Source of the DNA: Thalassotalea sp. ND16A | Lineage (GTDB): Bacteria > Pseudomonadota > Gammaproteobacteria > Enterobacterales > Alteromonadaceae | Direction of reading: 5' to 3' | NCBI RefSeq assembly: GCF_000764205.1 | Contig: NZ_JQDZ01000030.1 | Location: 78,968-142,967 of the forward strand | Length of the DNA stretch: 64,000 bases | In this document: positions 54,263 to 64,000 of the stretch, one piece after another | Layout of the letters: each line of letters starts with the position of its first letter | How positions within the stretch are numbered: the stretch's first letter is position 1 | Position numbers and translations under genes: made by a program | The notes under the pieces: model-generated | The model's input: the letters and a program-made list of their open reading frames with translations, nothing else | Database searches by the model: none | Told to the model about the DNA's origin: nothing

Positions 54263-54381
54263 ATATTGGTGCACAATATCCTTTCATTGCTTGCAACTAT
54301 ACTTGCTATTATTTACTGATTTTCTTGATCTTAACTGCTAAAATTTGCGCCACTAATAATGAAATTTCCTACGAGTAAGTT

Positions 54382-57300
54382 TTGCCCAAGCAATCATCAG
54401 ATCACAATTCCCAAATATCTATACGACTACAACCGTTATTTCAACAATTAGCACAAGTGAGAAACTGTGATCGTGGCTTGCTTAAAAAGCGCTTGCATGG
54501 CGTAAAGAAAATATCGAATGCCACTAAATTACAGGATGCAATGGCAAAACTGACGGTCGCAATTGAATCATCGATTAAACGAAAGCAACGGCTCAAAGCC
54601 AATGTTCCCAACATTGAATACCCTGAGCAGTTACCGGTTTCACAAAACTCGGCAGAAATTGCCAGGGCGATCGAAGATAATCAGGTGGTGATCATTGCCG
54701 GAGAAACGGGTTCCGGTAAAACCACGCAAATTCCAAAAATATGTTTGGCCCTTGGCCGTGGTATTGAAGGCTACATTGGCCACACTCAACCACGACGCAT
54801 TGCAGCCCGTACCGTGGGAAATCGTATTGCCGATGAGTTACATACCAAGTTAGGGGAACAAGTAGGTTACAAGGTTCGCTTTACCGATCAGGTTTCTGAA
54901 AATACTTATATTAAGTTAATGACCGACGGTATTTTGCTTGCCGAAATGCAACGAGACCGGCTACTACGCCAATACGATACCATTATTATTGATGAAGCCC
55001 ATGAACGCAGTTTAAATATCGATTTTATTCTCGGTTACTTACGACAAATATTACCGAAACGCCCCGATTTAAAAATTATCATCACCTCAGCCACCATAGA
55101 CCCAGAACGGTTTTCAAAGCACTTTAATAATGCGCCAATCATTGAGGTCTCAGGCCGAACCTATCCGGTGGATATTTTATATCAGCCATTAGATGAGCAA
55201 GACAATGATTATGTCAGTGGTATTATTAATGCAATCGAGCAGCTTGATGATTTGCCATTGGGGGATATTTTAGTCTTTTTAAATGGTGAGCGGGAGATCA
55301 GAGATGTTGCCTATGCACTCGAAAAAGAAAACTTGCGCAATAGCCAAATACTGCCGCTGTTCTCCAGATTAACGGTAAGTGAGCAAAACAAGATATTCGC
55401 GCCACATAGAGGGCGAAACATTGTATTGGCTACCAACGTAGCCGAAACCTCACTTACGGTTCCGGGTATCCGCTATGTGATTGACCCAGGTACCGCTCGT
55501 ATATCCAGATATAGTTATCGCACCAAAGTACAACGCTTACCGATTGAACCTATCTCGCAAGCCAGTGCAAATCAACGCTCAGGTCGTTGTGGCCGTGTCG
55601 CCGCCGGTGTGTGTATCCGTTTATATTCAGAAGATGATTTCCTTTCCCGGCCAGAATTTACCGACCCGGAAATATTGCGCACCAATTTAGCTACGGTTAT
55701 CTTGCAAATGTTATCGCTGGGTTTAGGTGAGATCCAGCAATTTCCGTTTGTACAAGCACCGGACAGTCGTAATATTAATGATGGCATGCGGTTATTAGAA
55801 GAGCTTGCGGCAATCAAATCGGCGACAGAAACTACGCCATCATTAACCAATACCGGCCGAAACTTAGCAAAGTTTCCGATTGATCCGCGTTTGGCAAAAA
55901 TGTTGCTCACCGCCAACGATTTTGGTTGTTCGCAACAAGTCGCCATTATTGTTGCGGCCTTGAGTATTCAAGACCCAAGAGAGCGGCCGATGGAAAAGCA
56001 ACAGGCTGCCGATGAAGCCCATAACCGCTTTAAAGACAAACAATCTGATTACATTAGCCTGTTAAATTTATACCACTACATCCAAAGTAAACAACAAGAG
56101 CTGAGCCACAATCAATTTCGACAGTTATGCAAAAGAGAATATCTCTCCTATCTGCGTATTCGTGAGTGGCAGGATATATTTACCCAATTAAAACGAACCT
56201 TTATTGAGAATAAATGGTCATGGGCAAAGTATGATGGTGAAGATGATTCAAATTATGACATTGTTCATCAGGCGATATTGTCAGGCTTGCTAAGCCATAT
56301 TGGTAATTTGGACGAAAACCGTGAATATAAAGGCGCCCGCGGCAGTAAATTTTTCATATTTCCAGGTTCCGGTTTAGCGAAAAAAACACCAAAGTGGTTG
56401 ATGGCGACAGAATTAGTCGAAACCAGCCGCTTATTTGCCAGAATGTGCGGCAAAATTGAACCTCTATGGTTAGAGTCTCTTGCCGAGCATTTAATTAAAC
56501 GCAGCTACTCTGAGCCCCATTGGGAGAAAAAACGTGGTGCGGTTGCAGCGTTTGAGCAGCTAAGTCTTTACGGGCTGGTGATTGTTGCCAAACGAAAAAT
56601 CAACTTTAGCGCAATTGAGCCGGATACTTGTCGAAAGTTGTTTATCCTTGAAGGATTGGTGCATGGTGACAGCAACATCAATGAAAAATTTTTACTGGCC
56701 AACAACAAGCTGGTTGCTGCCATCGAAGATCTGGAAGATAAAGCACGCCGTAAAGATTTTTTGGTTGAAGAAGAAGAACTTGTCGATTTTTACCTGGATC
56801 GTATTCCATTGACCGTTGTTTGTCAGGCCAGTTTTTTAAGCTGGTGGAAAAAAGCGAAAGTAAAACAACCTGAGTTATTAAATTTCTCAAAACAGCAGTT
56901 ACTAAAACAACAAGGGCAAAAGCTCAGCGCCAAGGATTACCCCGAAATATGGCAACAGGGTAACGTGAGTTTAGCGTTAAGCTATAATTTTGAGCCGGGC
57001 AGTGATGATGATGGCATTAGTGTCAATATTCCGGTTGGTATTTTGAACCAGATTGATGAGCAAGGATTTGAATGGTTAATACCGGCGCTTCGCCTCGAGT
57101 TAATTACCGCTTTGATCCGTAGTTTACCGAAACAGCAACGCAAGAATTTTGTCCCGGCACCAAACTATGCCGACGCTTGTTATGAACTGATATCGCCTGA
57201 GCAAGGCAAGCTAACCGATGTTATTGAAAAGCAATTGTTAAGGATGACTGGCGTGAGGTTGCCTGAAAATAGTTGGGATTTCAGTAGTTTAACTCAGCAT

Positions 57301-58299
57301 CTTAAGATGAATTTCAAAATTTTATCAAATAAGGGCAAGTTAATAAAACAAGGCCGTGATCTCGGCTTGTTAAAAGACCAATTGCAAGGCCGGGTGAAAG
57401 AGTCGATAAAACAAGTCGCCGAAAAGGGCATCGAGAGACAGCATATTCAGCAATGGGATTTTGATGCCATTCCAAAGTCGTATCAGCGTAAAGCCGCGAA
57501 CATTACCATTCAGGCATTCCCGGCATTGGTTGATCACCAAAAAGATGTAGCAATTGAACTGTTTGAAAACCAGCAAAGCGCCGAACAAGAAATGCTGAAA
57601 GGGGTAACACGCTTAGTGTTGTTAAACACTCCTTCTCCAGTGAAATACTTAGAAGCAAAATTGCCGAATAAAGCAAAATTGGGCTTGTACTTCAATCCCT
57701 TTGGCAAGATCAGCGAATTACTCGATGACTGCGTTCTCGCTTGTGCTCAGCATTTGATTAAAACCAGTGGCACTGTACCATATGAACAACAAGGCTTTGA
57801 ACAAGCTCGTGATATTGTCAGAGCGGAGATTGCCGATAACGTATTGGCCGGTGCGATAAAGCTAGAGCAGATATTAACGATACGCCATAACATCGCGAAA
57901 GCGCTAAAAGGTAAAATGGATCTTAATGTGATCCAATCTCATGCCGATATTAAACAGCAGTTAGAAAGCCTGGTATTTAAAGGGTTTGTCAGTCAAAGTG
58001 GGGTCGATAAACTAGATAATGTGCAGCGCTACTTAAAAGCGATTGAACGCAGAATGGAAAAATTACCGATAGATCCTAATCAAGACAGATTAAAGTTAAT
58101 CGAAGTACAGAAAGCGCAAGAGCTGTATCAAAACTTATTGCTTAAACAACCGAAAAATCAACCGGTAAGTCACGAAATCAATGATATTCGCTGGATGATT
58201 GAAGAGTTTCGGGTATCGGTGTTTGCGCAAAATCTTGGTACTGCGTTTCCCATTTCGTTAAAACGAATTAAAAACCGGGTAGCTGTATTAAGCGTCTGA
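54382..58299 (+). CDS. hrpA: DEAH-box ATP-dependent RNA helicase HrpA
   Basis: 1305 residues, close to E. coli HrpA. Motifs in order: Walker A GETGSGKTTQIPK, DEAH in IIIDEAHERS, ITSATIDPERF, ATNVAETSLTVPG and the arginine-finger motif QRSGRCGRV. The long C-terminal region includes the HA2/OB part and the DUF3418 extension typical of HrpA. The start is a TTG at 54382: an in-frame TAA lies just upstream at 54376-54378, and the sequence after the TTG aligns with the family N-terminus (LLKKRLHGVKKISNA). Only a weak GAG ribosome site is visible. HrpA helps rescue stalled ribosomes and process mRNA. Confidence 0.93.
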   Translation: MPKQSSDHNSQISIRLQPLFQQLAQVRNCDRGLLKKRLHGVKKISNATKLQDAMAKLTVAIESSIKRKQRLKANVPNIEYPEQLPVSQNSAEIARAIEDNQVVIIAGETGSGKTTQIPKICLALGRGIEGYIGHTQPRRIAARTVGNRIADELHTKLGEQVGYKVRFTDQVSENTYIKLMTDGILLAEMQRDRLLRQYDTIIIDEAHERSLNIDFILGYLRQILPKRPDLKIIITSATIDPERFSKHFNNAPIIEVSGRTYPVDILYQPLDEQDNDYVSGIINAIEQLDDLPLGDILVFLNGEREIRDVAYALEKENLRNSQILPLFSRLTVSEQNKIFAPHRGRNIVLATNVAETSLTVPGIRYVIDPGTARISRYSYRTKVQRLPIEPISQASANQRSGRCGRVAAGVCIRLYSEDDFLSRPEFTDPEILRTNLATVILQMLSLGLGEIQQFPFVQAPDSRNINDGMRLLEELAAIKSATETTPSLTNTGRNLAKFPIDPRLAKMLLTANDFGCSQQVAIIVAALSIQDPRERPMEKQQAADEAHNRFKDKQSDYISLLNLYHYIQSKQQELSHNQFRQLCKREYLSYLRIREWQDIFTQLKRTFIENKWSWAKYDGEDDSNYDIVHQAILSGLLSHIGNLDENREYKGARGSKFFIFPGSGLAKKTPKWLMATELVETSRLFARMCGKIEPLWLESLAEHLIKRSYSEPHWEKKRGAVAAFEQLSLYGLVIVAKRKINFSAIEPDTCRKLFILEGLVHGDSNINEKFLLANNKLVAAIEDLEDKARRKDFLVEEEELVDFYLDRIPLTVVCQASFLSWWKKAKVKQPELLNFSKQQLLKQQGQKLSAKDYPEIWQQGNVSLALSYNFEPGSDDDGISVNIPVGILNQIDEQGFEWLIPALRLELITALIRSLPKQQRKNFVPAPNYADACYELISPEQGKLTDVIEKQLLRMTGVRLPENSWDFSSLTQHLKMNFKILSNKGKLIKQGRDLGLLKDQLQGRVKESIKQVAEKGIERQHIQQWDFDAIPKSYQRKAANITIQAFPALVDHQKDVAIELFENQQSAEQEMLKGVTRLVLLNTPSPVKYLEAKLPNKAKLGLYFNPFGKISELLDDCVLACAQHLIKTSGTVPYEQQGFEQARDIVRAEIADNVLAGAIKLEQILTIRHNIAKALKGKMDLNVIQSHADIKQQLESLVFKGFVSQSGVDKLDNVQRYLKAIERRMEKLPIDPNQDRLKLIEVQKAQELYQNLLLKQPKNQPVSHEINDIRWMIEEFRVSVFAQNLGTAFPISLKRIKNRVAVLSV

Positions 58300-58364
58300 T
58301 AGTTGTTAAATCGTATATTTAATCAACTGATTTGATTGACAAAAGGTGTTTAACTTTCTATAAA

Positions 58365-58372
58365 GGGGGGGG
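58365..58372 (+). repeat. G8 tract upstream of the PilZ-like gene
   Basis: Eight consecutive Gs in a very AT-rich leader, 26 bp before the start codon. Tracts of this length can slip and alter promoter spacing or leader structure. Two others of the same length lie inside coding sequences at 23198-23205 and 30503-30510. Confidence 0.7.
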
Positions 58373-58398
58373 TTGCTACAAAGGATGAAGAGGTACCT

Positions 58399-58713
58399 AT
58401 GTACAAGTTTGAGCAAGGGTTTGATGATAGTCGGGCAGTTTTTCGAACTATGGTCAATCAAGAAGTCAGCATTATTTTACTCGATGCCGAAGCAAACATT
58501 GAAACTACGGCCAATTGTCGAGACATCAGTGATACCGCTATTGCCCTGGAATTAACTCACCCGGTTGAAATAGGGACTTTATTAACCTTAACATTAGATA
58601 GTGATGATCAACTCTCGGTGCCGTTAACGGATTGCAAAGGCCGAGTATTACGTTGCGAACAAGAAAGCAAAGAGCTGTTTTTGCTCGCTGTCGAAATCAT
58701 CGACAGCGAGTAA
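58399..58713 (+). CDS. PilZ-like domain protein
   Basis: 104 residues. RAVFR near residue 12 fits the RxxxR c-di-GMP-binding motif, and DISDTAIAL stands where D/NxSxxG is expected, with Ala for the last Gly. The rest is a short beta-barrel (LTLTLDSDDQLSV, KGRVLRCEQES). It may bind c-di-GMP, but the altered second motif makes that uncertain. AAGAGG lies before ATG 58399, and a run of eight Gs at 58365-58372 sits 26 bp upstream. Its last codons form a perfect 11-bp inverted repeat (58684-58710). Confidence 0.68.
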   Translation: MYKFEQGFDDSRAVFRTMVNQEVSIILLDAEANIETTANCRDISDTAIALELTHPVEIGTLLTLTLDSDDQLSVPLTDCKGRVLRCEQESKELFLLAVEIIDSE

Positions 58714-58744
58714 TACCAATCCACCAAAGTCTAAGCCAAACGGA

Positions 58745-59935
58745 TTAATCCATTTGGCAAATCAGGCCTTTAAGATAATAACCTTCTGGATAATTTAACG
58801 AAATAGGGTGATCGCTTGCCTGTTGTAAGCGCTCGATGATCCTGCCTTCGCGTTTGGCGTCTAAGGCAGCATCTGCGACAACTTTTTGAAATAACCCGGC
58901 ATCCATCAGCCCGGAACAAGAAAACGTAAACAATATGCCATTTTTATTCAATAACTGCATCGCCAGCATATTGATGTCTTTATAGCCTCTACATGCACCG
59001 TTTAATTGTGCTTTTGAATCGGCAAATTTGGGTGGGTCGAGGATGATCATATCAAACTTTTTGCCCTGCTCACGGTATTGGCGCAATAATTTGAATACAT
59101 CTTGTTTTATGAAATTAACGTGACAATCTTCTAAGTTGTTAAGTTCAAGGTTTTCTTTGGCTAAGTCTAACGCTTGTTGTGAGACATCGACGTTAGTGAC
59201 TTCTTTGGCGCCTGCTTTGGCACAATGCAGCGAAAACGTACCGGTATAAGAAAAACAATTTAACACGGTTTTGTCTTTCGCATAGCGCGCGGCGGCCAGG
59301 CGCGAGTCGCGTTGATCCAGATAAAAACCGGTTTTATGGCCTTTCTCAACATCCACTTTAATCTTTATGCCATGCTCTTCAATAACACATTGGGTAGAAT
59401 CGAGTGGCTCACTAATCCAGCCTTTGCTCAAGCTTAACCCTTCTTTTTTACGAACGTCGACATCAGAACGTTCATAAATGCCATGATCTGGGTATAACTC
59501 GCTAAGTACCCTGAAGATACTGTGTCGATGAAAATCGGCGCCGGCACTTAATAGCTGACAACTGATGATATTGTCATAAACATCTATGGTTAAGCCGGGC
59601 AGGTTATCCGATTCTCCGGCAATTAAACGAAATCCGCTAAGCGCGCCATCTTTAATCGGCTTTTCTCGTAATTGCGCGGCGTTGATTATTCGTTGTCTGA
59701 AAAACTCGTCGTCAACCGCTTCGCTGTTATCAAATGTCCAAATTCTTACCCGAATTTGTGAATCAGGGGAATATGCGCCTTTTGCAATCCAGTTTCCTTT
59801 ACTATCATATATATCTACAGTCTCGCCACTTAACGGTTTGCCAATAACTTTATTAACGGCTTTTGAAAAAACCCAGGGATGGCGGCGTAAAAGTGATTTT
59901 TCTCGCGCAGGATTTAACATTATTCGTGCAGACAT
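58745..59935 (-). CDS. rlmI: 23S rRNA (cytosine-1962-C5)-methyltransferase
   Basis: 396 residues, the same length as E. coli RlmI. An N-terminal PUA domain ([38 protein letters not shown]) precedes the SAM methyltransferase domain with [33 protein letters not shown] and FTFSCSGLM, which holds the catalytic Cys. It modifies the large-subunit rRNA. Convergent with the PilZ-like gene; its start faces the acylphosphatase gene. Confidence 0.93.
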   Translation of the reverse strand: MSARIMLNPAREKSLLRRHPWVFSKAVNKVIGKPLSGETVDIYDSKGNWIAKGAYSPDSQIRVRIWTFDNSEAVDDEFFRQRIINAAQLREKPIKDGALSGFRLIAGESDNLPGLTIDVYDNIISCQLLSAGADFHRHSIFRVLSELYPDHGIYERSDVDVRKKEGLSLSKGWISEPLDSTQCVIEEHGIKIKVDVEKGHKTGFYLDQRDSRLAAARYAKDKTVLNCFSYTGTFSLHCAKAGAKEVTNVDVSQQALDLAKENLELNNLEDCHVNFIKQDVFKLLRQYREQGKKFDMIILDPPKFADSKAQLNGACRGYKDINMLAMQLLNKNGILFTFSCSGLMDAGLFQKVVADAALDAKREGRIIERLQQASDHPISLNYPEGYYLKGLICQMD

Positions 59936-60062
59936 ACTATATTCTTTATATCAGGTGAAAAGAACACTGATTGTAAACTAAAGCAGGCTAAGTAAACAAC
60001 GAAGGTTTTAGGTTGTTATTTAAGATGGGCACAATCGAGCAACAATAAAAATAGGATCAATT

Positions 60063-60332
60063 ATGAAAGTTTGCTATATCGCAAAGATAACCGGTGTTGT
60101 GCAAGGAGTTTATTTTAGAGCCAGTACGCAAAATATGGCGATAGATCTGGCACTTAGTGGCTATGCACATAATCAGGAAGATGGTAGTGTAGAAGTCATG
60201 GCGTGTGGTGATGAAGCCAATGTTTTACAAATGCTGGCCTGGTTAGAACAAGGACCTGATGAAGCGGAAGTTGAAAATGTTACTGCTGATCCCACTCACA
60301 TAAGAGATATTAATCATTTTTCTATCGGCTGA
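60063..60332 (+). CDS. Acylphosphatase
   Basis: 89 residues, the normal size. The phosphate-binding loop and catalytic Arg are in GVVQGVYFRASTQ, and the catalytic Asn is in GYAHNQEDGSVEV. It hydrolyses acyl phosphates in the cytoplasm. AATAGGATCA precedes ATG 60063. Divergent from rlmI and followed by a hairpin and the quinone oxidoreductase gene. Confidence 0.92.
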   Translation: MKVCYIAKITGVVQGVYFRASTQNMAIDLALSGYAHNQEDGSVEVMACGDEANVLQMLAWLEQGPDEAEVENVTADPTHIRDINHFSIG

Positions 60333-60354
60333 ATTTAGCCACGCAGTAATGCCC

Positions 60355-60390
60355 ATTCGCCTAATTAATTGTTCAATAAATTAGGCGAAT
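60355..60390. promoter_or_regulatory. 12-bp inverted repeat between acylphosphatase and oxidoreductase genes
   Basis: ATTCGCCTAATT at 60355-60366 and AATTAGGCGAAT at 60379-60390 are perfect arms around a 12-nt loop, 20 bp before the next start codon. No T-run follows. It could be an operator, a leaky terminator or an RNA element near the ribosome site. Confidence 0.45.
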
Positions 60391-60409
60391 TGGTATTAAA
60401 GGATAAGCA

Positions 60410-61387
60410 GTGAAATATATAGAGGTAAATGCACAACAGGAATTAGTTTTTAACGAAACCGATATCCCTGAAATTGCAGACGATGAGTGTTTGTTAAAAG
60501 TAAAAAGTTTTGGAGTAAACCGTGCTGACCTTCTTCAGCGCGCCGGAAAATATCCCGCACCACCTGGTGAATCACCAATATTAGGGCTAGAAGTCTGTGG
60601 TGATATTGTAAAAACAGGAGATCAGGTAAATTCGTTTTCAACCAAAGAGCGAGTTTTTGGCTTAGTTGCGGGTGGTGGTTATGCTCAATACGTGAAAATT
60701 AAAGCCGCACACATGATGACACTTCCCGATGAACTTAGTTATGCCCAAGGTGCTGCAATTGCAGAGGTGTATTTAACTGCCTATCAAAGTTTATTTAGTA
60801 TCGCAAAGCTGCAAACTACCGATCATATCTTAATACATGGTGGCGCGAGTGGAGTTGGTACGGCCGCGATACAACTGGCTAAAGCCATCGGAGCTAAGGT
60901 TACAGTCACCATAAGCAATGACAGAAAAGCGCAAGCGTGTAAAACATTAGGCGCAGATAATATTATCAATTATCGGCAGCAAGATTTTGTCGCCTGGAAG
61001 AAACAACATCTAAAATCCGGTTTTAATGTGATTTTAGATATCGTTGGTGGTGATAATGTACAAAAAAATATTGATGCGGTAGCACTCGATGGGCGCATTG
61101 TAATGCTAGCCATGTTGGGCGGCCGTTTTTGCGACCAGGTAGATGTTGCTAAAATGCTGTTCAAGCGAGTCAATATCCACGCCAGTACCCTAAGAAATCG
61201 CAGCGATGATTATAAAACTCAATTGGTGGCTGACTTTACCAAGCAATTTTCAGCAGCGGTAAAGGGGCAACAAATTAACGCCGTTATCGAGCAAGAGTTT
61301 GACTGGCAACAAGCAGACCAGGCGCACCAACTGATGACCAGCAACAGCAATATTGGTAAATATATTTTAACCATTCCTGATATCTAA
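60410..61387 (+). CDS. Zinc-free NAD(P)H quinone oxidoreductase (PIG3-like MDR family)
   Basis: 325 residues. GroES-like N-terminal domain (FGVNRADLLQRAGKYPAPPG, ILGLEVCGDIV) and a Rossmann NADPH domain (HGGASGVGTAAIQLAKAIGA). The motif set fits the TP53I3/PIG3 group of the medium-chain family, which reduces quinones without zinc. GTG 60410 is the start, with AAAGGA 7 nt upstream. Single gene. Confidence 0.9.
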   Translation: MKYIEVNAQQELVFNETDIPEIADDECLLKVKSFGVNRADLLQRAGKYPAPPGESPILGLEVCGDIVKTGDQVNSFSTKERVFGLVAGGGYAQYVKIKAAHMMTLPDELSYAQGAAIAEVYLTAYQSLFSIAKLQTTDHILIHGGASGVGTAAIQLAKAIGAKVTVTISNDRKAQACKTLGADNIINYRQQDFVAWKKQHLKSGFNVILDIVGGDNVQKNIDAVALDGRIVMLAMLGGRFCDQVDVAKMLFKRVNIHASTLRNRSDDYKTQLVADFTKQFSAAVKGQQINAVIEQEFDWQQADQAHQLMTSNSNIGKYILTIPDI

Positions 61388-61499
61388 CATAATTAATGTC
61401 TAATAAATGTAACTATCTGATTTTCCTTGCGGTATTTAATCACACACGTTAAATTAAAATTATGGAATAAATAATAACCATGGTTTTTAGGGACGTAAG

Positions 61500-62096
61500 A
61501 TGAATATGACAAGCATAGTTCTTTTGCTCATTATTGCCGCATCAGTGATGTATATTATTGGTATTTATAATCAATTGGTGGCGTTAAAAAATCGCTATAA
61601 GAATGGCTTTGCCCAAATTGAAGTGCAATTAAAACGTCGCTACGATTTGATCCCAAACCTGGTCGAAACCGCAAAAGCCTACATGAACCATGAAAGAGAA
61701 ACGTTAGAAGCGGTTATTGCTGCGCGAAATGGTGCCGCTAAAGGTTTAGCTGCCGCCGCATCACAACCGGGCAATGCTGCAGCAATGCAATCCCTGATGG
61801 GGACCGAAGGCGCGTTAATGGGCGCGTTGGATAAATTGAATGTTGTCATGGAAGCGTACCCTGACTTAACAGCCAATGAAAATATGATGCAGGTCAATGA
61901 AGAACTGATCAGTACGGAAAATAAGGTGGGCTTTGCCCGGCAGGCCTTTAATGACCAAGTGATGAGCTTTAACACTTACCGACAAAGTTTCCCACAACAC
62001 TTTTTTGCTGCCGCCTTTGGCCATGCAACCGATGCCACCTTGCTAGAATTTGCCGACAGTAAAGCAATACAATCGGCGCCCAAAGTGTCTTTTTAA
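61500..62096 (+). CDS. lemA: LemA family protein
   Basis: 198 residues. An N-terminal membrane helix (SIVLLLIIAASVMYIIGIYN) is followed by the helical-bundle LemA domain with the signature ALKNRYKNGFAQIEVQLKRR and YDLIPNLVETAKAYMNHE. Function is not settled in the family. The M48 protease gene follows after 21 bp, a common pairing suggesting a shared role in membrane or envelope protein handling. Confidence 0.9.
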   Translation: MNMTSIVLLLIIAASVMYIIGIYNQLVALKNRYKNGFAQIEVQLKRRYDLIPNLVETAKAYMNHERETLEAVIAARNGAAKGLAAAASQPGNAAAMQSLMGTEGALMGALDKLNVVMEAYPDLTANENMMQVNEELISTENKVGFARQAFNDQVMSFNTYRQSFPQHFFAAAFGHATDATLLEFADSKAIQSAPKVSF

Positions 62097-62117
62097 CCAA
62101 GAGCTGGCCCGTAGCCC

Positions 62118-63881
62118 ATGGACTTCTTTCAGGCACAACAACAGGCGCGAAAAAACACTTCGCGTCTGATCCTACTTTTTTCACTTGCGGTGCTCAGTTT
62201 AATTGTCATCACCAATGTGTTGGTGATGTTTCTTTTTGGCTTTCTCGCCGCTGATGACATCCACTCCATTGCCAACAATACCACCAGTAATGGTTTATTT
62301 GGCCAACCGTTTGATTGGCAAATGTTTTTATTTATTAGCGCGGTGGTGTGCCTGGTGATTTTTATTGGCAGTGTCTATAAGTCGGTACAAATAAGTGCAG
62401 GAGGAAAACGTATCGCCGAGTCGCTGGCTGGCAGAATTGTAAACTCAGACACAGGTAATTTAGCCGAGCGCACCTTATTAAACGTGGTTGAAGAAATGGC
62501 AATTGCTTCTGGCTCACCGGTACCAACCGTGTATTTAATGGACCATGAATATGGTATCAACGCCTTTGCCGCTGGCTTTAGCCAATCGGATGCAATCATT
62601 GCTGTCACTCAAGGTTGCCTTGATGCCCTGAACCGTGAAGAAATACAGGCCGTAATAGGTCATGAGTTTAGCCATATTTTAAATGGTGACATGCGCTTGA
62701 ATATGCGCTTAATTGGCATACTGCATGGCATTTTGGTGCTCGGCTATATAGGTTATTATATTTTAAGAACGTTTCGCGGCTCAAAGAAACATGGCGCGGC
62801 CATTTTAGGTCTGGGTTTTGGTCTGGTGGTGATCGGCTTTGGCGGTAACTTTTTTGGCAATATGATCAAAGCCTCGGTCAGTCGCAAGCGTGAGTTTTTA
62901 GCTGACGCTTCGGCAGTACAGTTTACCCGCAGTAAAGATGGCATCGCCAGCGCTTTACACAAAATATCAAAACACAGTTATGGTTCAGAACTCGACTCTG
63001 CAAAAGCGCCACAAATGAGCCATGCCTTTTTCAGTTGTGGCGTCAGTTCATTTTTAGAGTCGATGTTTGCCACGCATCCGCCCATTGATAAACGCATTAA
63101 GCGTATTTCACCGTATTTCTTTAGCGAACACACCATAAAACAACAAAAGCAGCAAAACCAACAGGCCAGTGATGAGAGTACGGCTAAGCAAAATCAAACC
63201 AGCGGTATTGTCAGCCCGCAACATTTTGCTCAATCCGCGGCACAGATGAGTGCTAGCGTTGTCGCCGATTCTGTGATCAATAGCATAGGTAAAATTAATC
63301 ATGCGCAACTTGCGCACGCCAATGCATTAATTCAGCAACTGCCAGAGCCAATATACCGGGCGTTGCATGATAAAAACCAGGTTAGGGCGGTTATCTATTG
63401 TTTATTGTTAAGTAATGAAAGTGAGGTGTTAAACAAACAGCTCATGCACCTAAAAAACAACATAGATGCGAACATCATTGATTCTGTTTTTGCCCTGCGA
63501 CAAAGCATCAGTCAATTAGACAAAAGGTTTCGCCTGCCAGTTATCGATTTAGCCCTACCTGCGCTGAAACAACTCAGCTTTGAGGAATATCTTCAGTTGC
63601 AACAACTCATCTCTCATTTGATTCAGGCAGATAATAGCGTAGGCATGTTTGAATGGGTTTTACAGAAAGTATTATTAACACACTTAGCCAGTCAGTATAC
63701 TAAACCGGTTAACACGCTAGGGCGCGGCAGGGGGATAATGCCGTTAAATGCGCAGAGTAAACAACAGGCGATTACGATATTAATCAGCCATTTATTTCAG
63801 CAGTGCGTCGATGATAGCACTGCTCAAAATGCGATTATTGCGCTGATTAAAAAAGAACTGGGATTAACTCACCCGCGTTGA
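62118..63881 (+). CDS. Membrane-bound M48 family metalloprotease
   Basis: 587 residues. Two N-terminal helices (about 18-42 and 70-88) precede the peptidase domain with the zinc motif HEFSHILNGDMRLNMR and SRKREFLADASAVQF, which holds the third ligand. A further pair of helices (LIGILHGILVLGYIGYYIL and AILGLGFGLVVIGFGGNF) lies between them, as in HtpX-like enzymes. The C-terminal 230 residues are an extra Gln-rich helical extension not found in HtpX. No strong ribosome site precedes ATG 62118, so it may be coupled to lemA. Probable quality-control protease; substrates unknown. Confidence 0.88.
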   Translation: MDFFQAQQQARKNTSRLILLFSLAVLSLIVITNVLVMFLFGFLAADDIHSIANNTTSNGLFGQPFDWQMFLFISAVVCLVIFIGSVYKSVQISAGGKRIAESLAGRIVNSDTGNLAERTLLNVVEEMAIASGSPVPTVYLMDHEYGINAFAAGFSQSDAIIAVTQGCLDALNREEIQAVIGHEFSHILNGDMRLNMRLIGILHGILVLGYIGYYILRTFRGSKKHGAAILGLGFGLVVIGFGGNFFGNMIKASVSRKREFLADASAVQFTRSKDGIASALHKISKHSYGSELDSAKAPQMSHAFFSCGVSSFLESMFATHPPIDKRIKRISPYFFSEHTIKQQKQQNQQASDESTAKQNQTSGIVSPQHFAQSAAQMSASVVADSVINSIGKINHAQLAHANALIQQLPEPIYRALHDKNQVRAVIYCLLLSNESEVLNKQLMHLKNNIDANIIDSVFALRQSISQLDKRFRLPVIDLALPALKQLSFEEYLQLQQLISHLIQADNSVGMFEWVLQKVLLTHLASQYTKPVNTLGRGRGIMPLNAQSKQQAITILISHLFQQCVDDSTAQNAIIALIKKELGLTHPR

Positions 63882-64000
63882 CTCATAAGAAAAGGTAACC
63901 GAAGGTTATATCCTTATTCTCACATTAGGTGTAACCGTAATAAGTTTAAATATGACTTTCAGTTTCCTTTCTATTTTAGTCTTTAATTGAAATGGATCTA

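Overview
The window is AT-rich, gene-dense gammaproteobacterial chromosome. Gene content and protein style point to a marine Alteromonadales bacterium, most likely near Colwelliaceae (Colwellia or Thalassotalea). Clues are the several small conserved DUF proteins that I associate from memory with Shewanella, Colwellia and Pseudoalteromonas, a large TonB receptor of the carbohydrate type, and abundant c-di-GMP and sigma-54 signalling. No rRNA, tRNA or CRISPR array was seen.

Bases 1-6630 hold a polyhydroxyalkanoate (PHA) locus: thiolase (cut by the left edge), a Lys/Ala/Pro-tailed phasin, class I PHA synthase, a convergent intracellular depolymerase, the repressor PhaR, and a second small phasin. 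The second phasin's promoter overlaps a palindrome that fits the published PhaR half-site pattern. Bases 6690-20442 hold a glycogen locus: malQ on the minus strand, then a CBM48-only mini-protein and a glgX-glgP-glgC-glgB-(pgm)-glgA run on the plus strand. The phosphoglucomutase gene there is broken by an internal deletion that leaves its own C-terminal codons in the +1 frame. Two carbon stores therefore lie side by side.

Bases 20443-22602 are a decay zone. They hold an orphan signal peptide, an IS607-type relic with internal deletions, and remnants of an NtrY/NtrX-like kinase and regulator that have lost whole domains. A TonB-dependent receptor (22908) and a DUF3083-like gene follow.

Bases 27300-38990 form the most intriguing block: a secreted S8 protease ending in 13 perfect AHLWPN hexapeptides, with a sigma-54-like promoter just upstream. 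It is followed by three overlapping genes: a beta-propeller hybrid histidine kinase, a REC-GGDEF-EAL protein, and a sigma-54 activator carrying a degenerate GGDEF domain. A link between these parts is my inference.

Bases 39030-49983 carry two small membrane proteins and recC-recB-recD plus a DUF3087 gene. The recC/recB junction carries a diverged 121-bp tandem duplication that creates a 42-codon mini-ORF. The rest is mostly housekeeping: a CadC-like membrane regulator, DUF3718, a CBS protein, hrpA, a PilZ-like protein, rlmI, acylphosphatase, a quinone oxidoreductase, lemA and an M48 protease.
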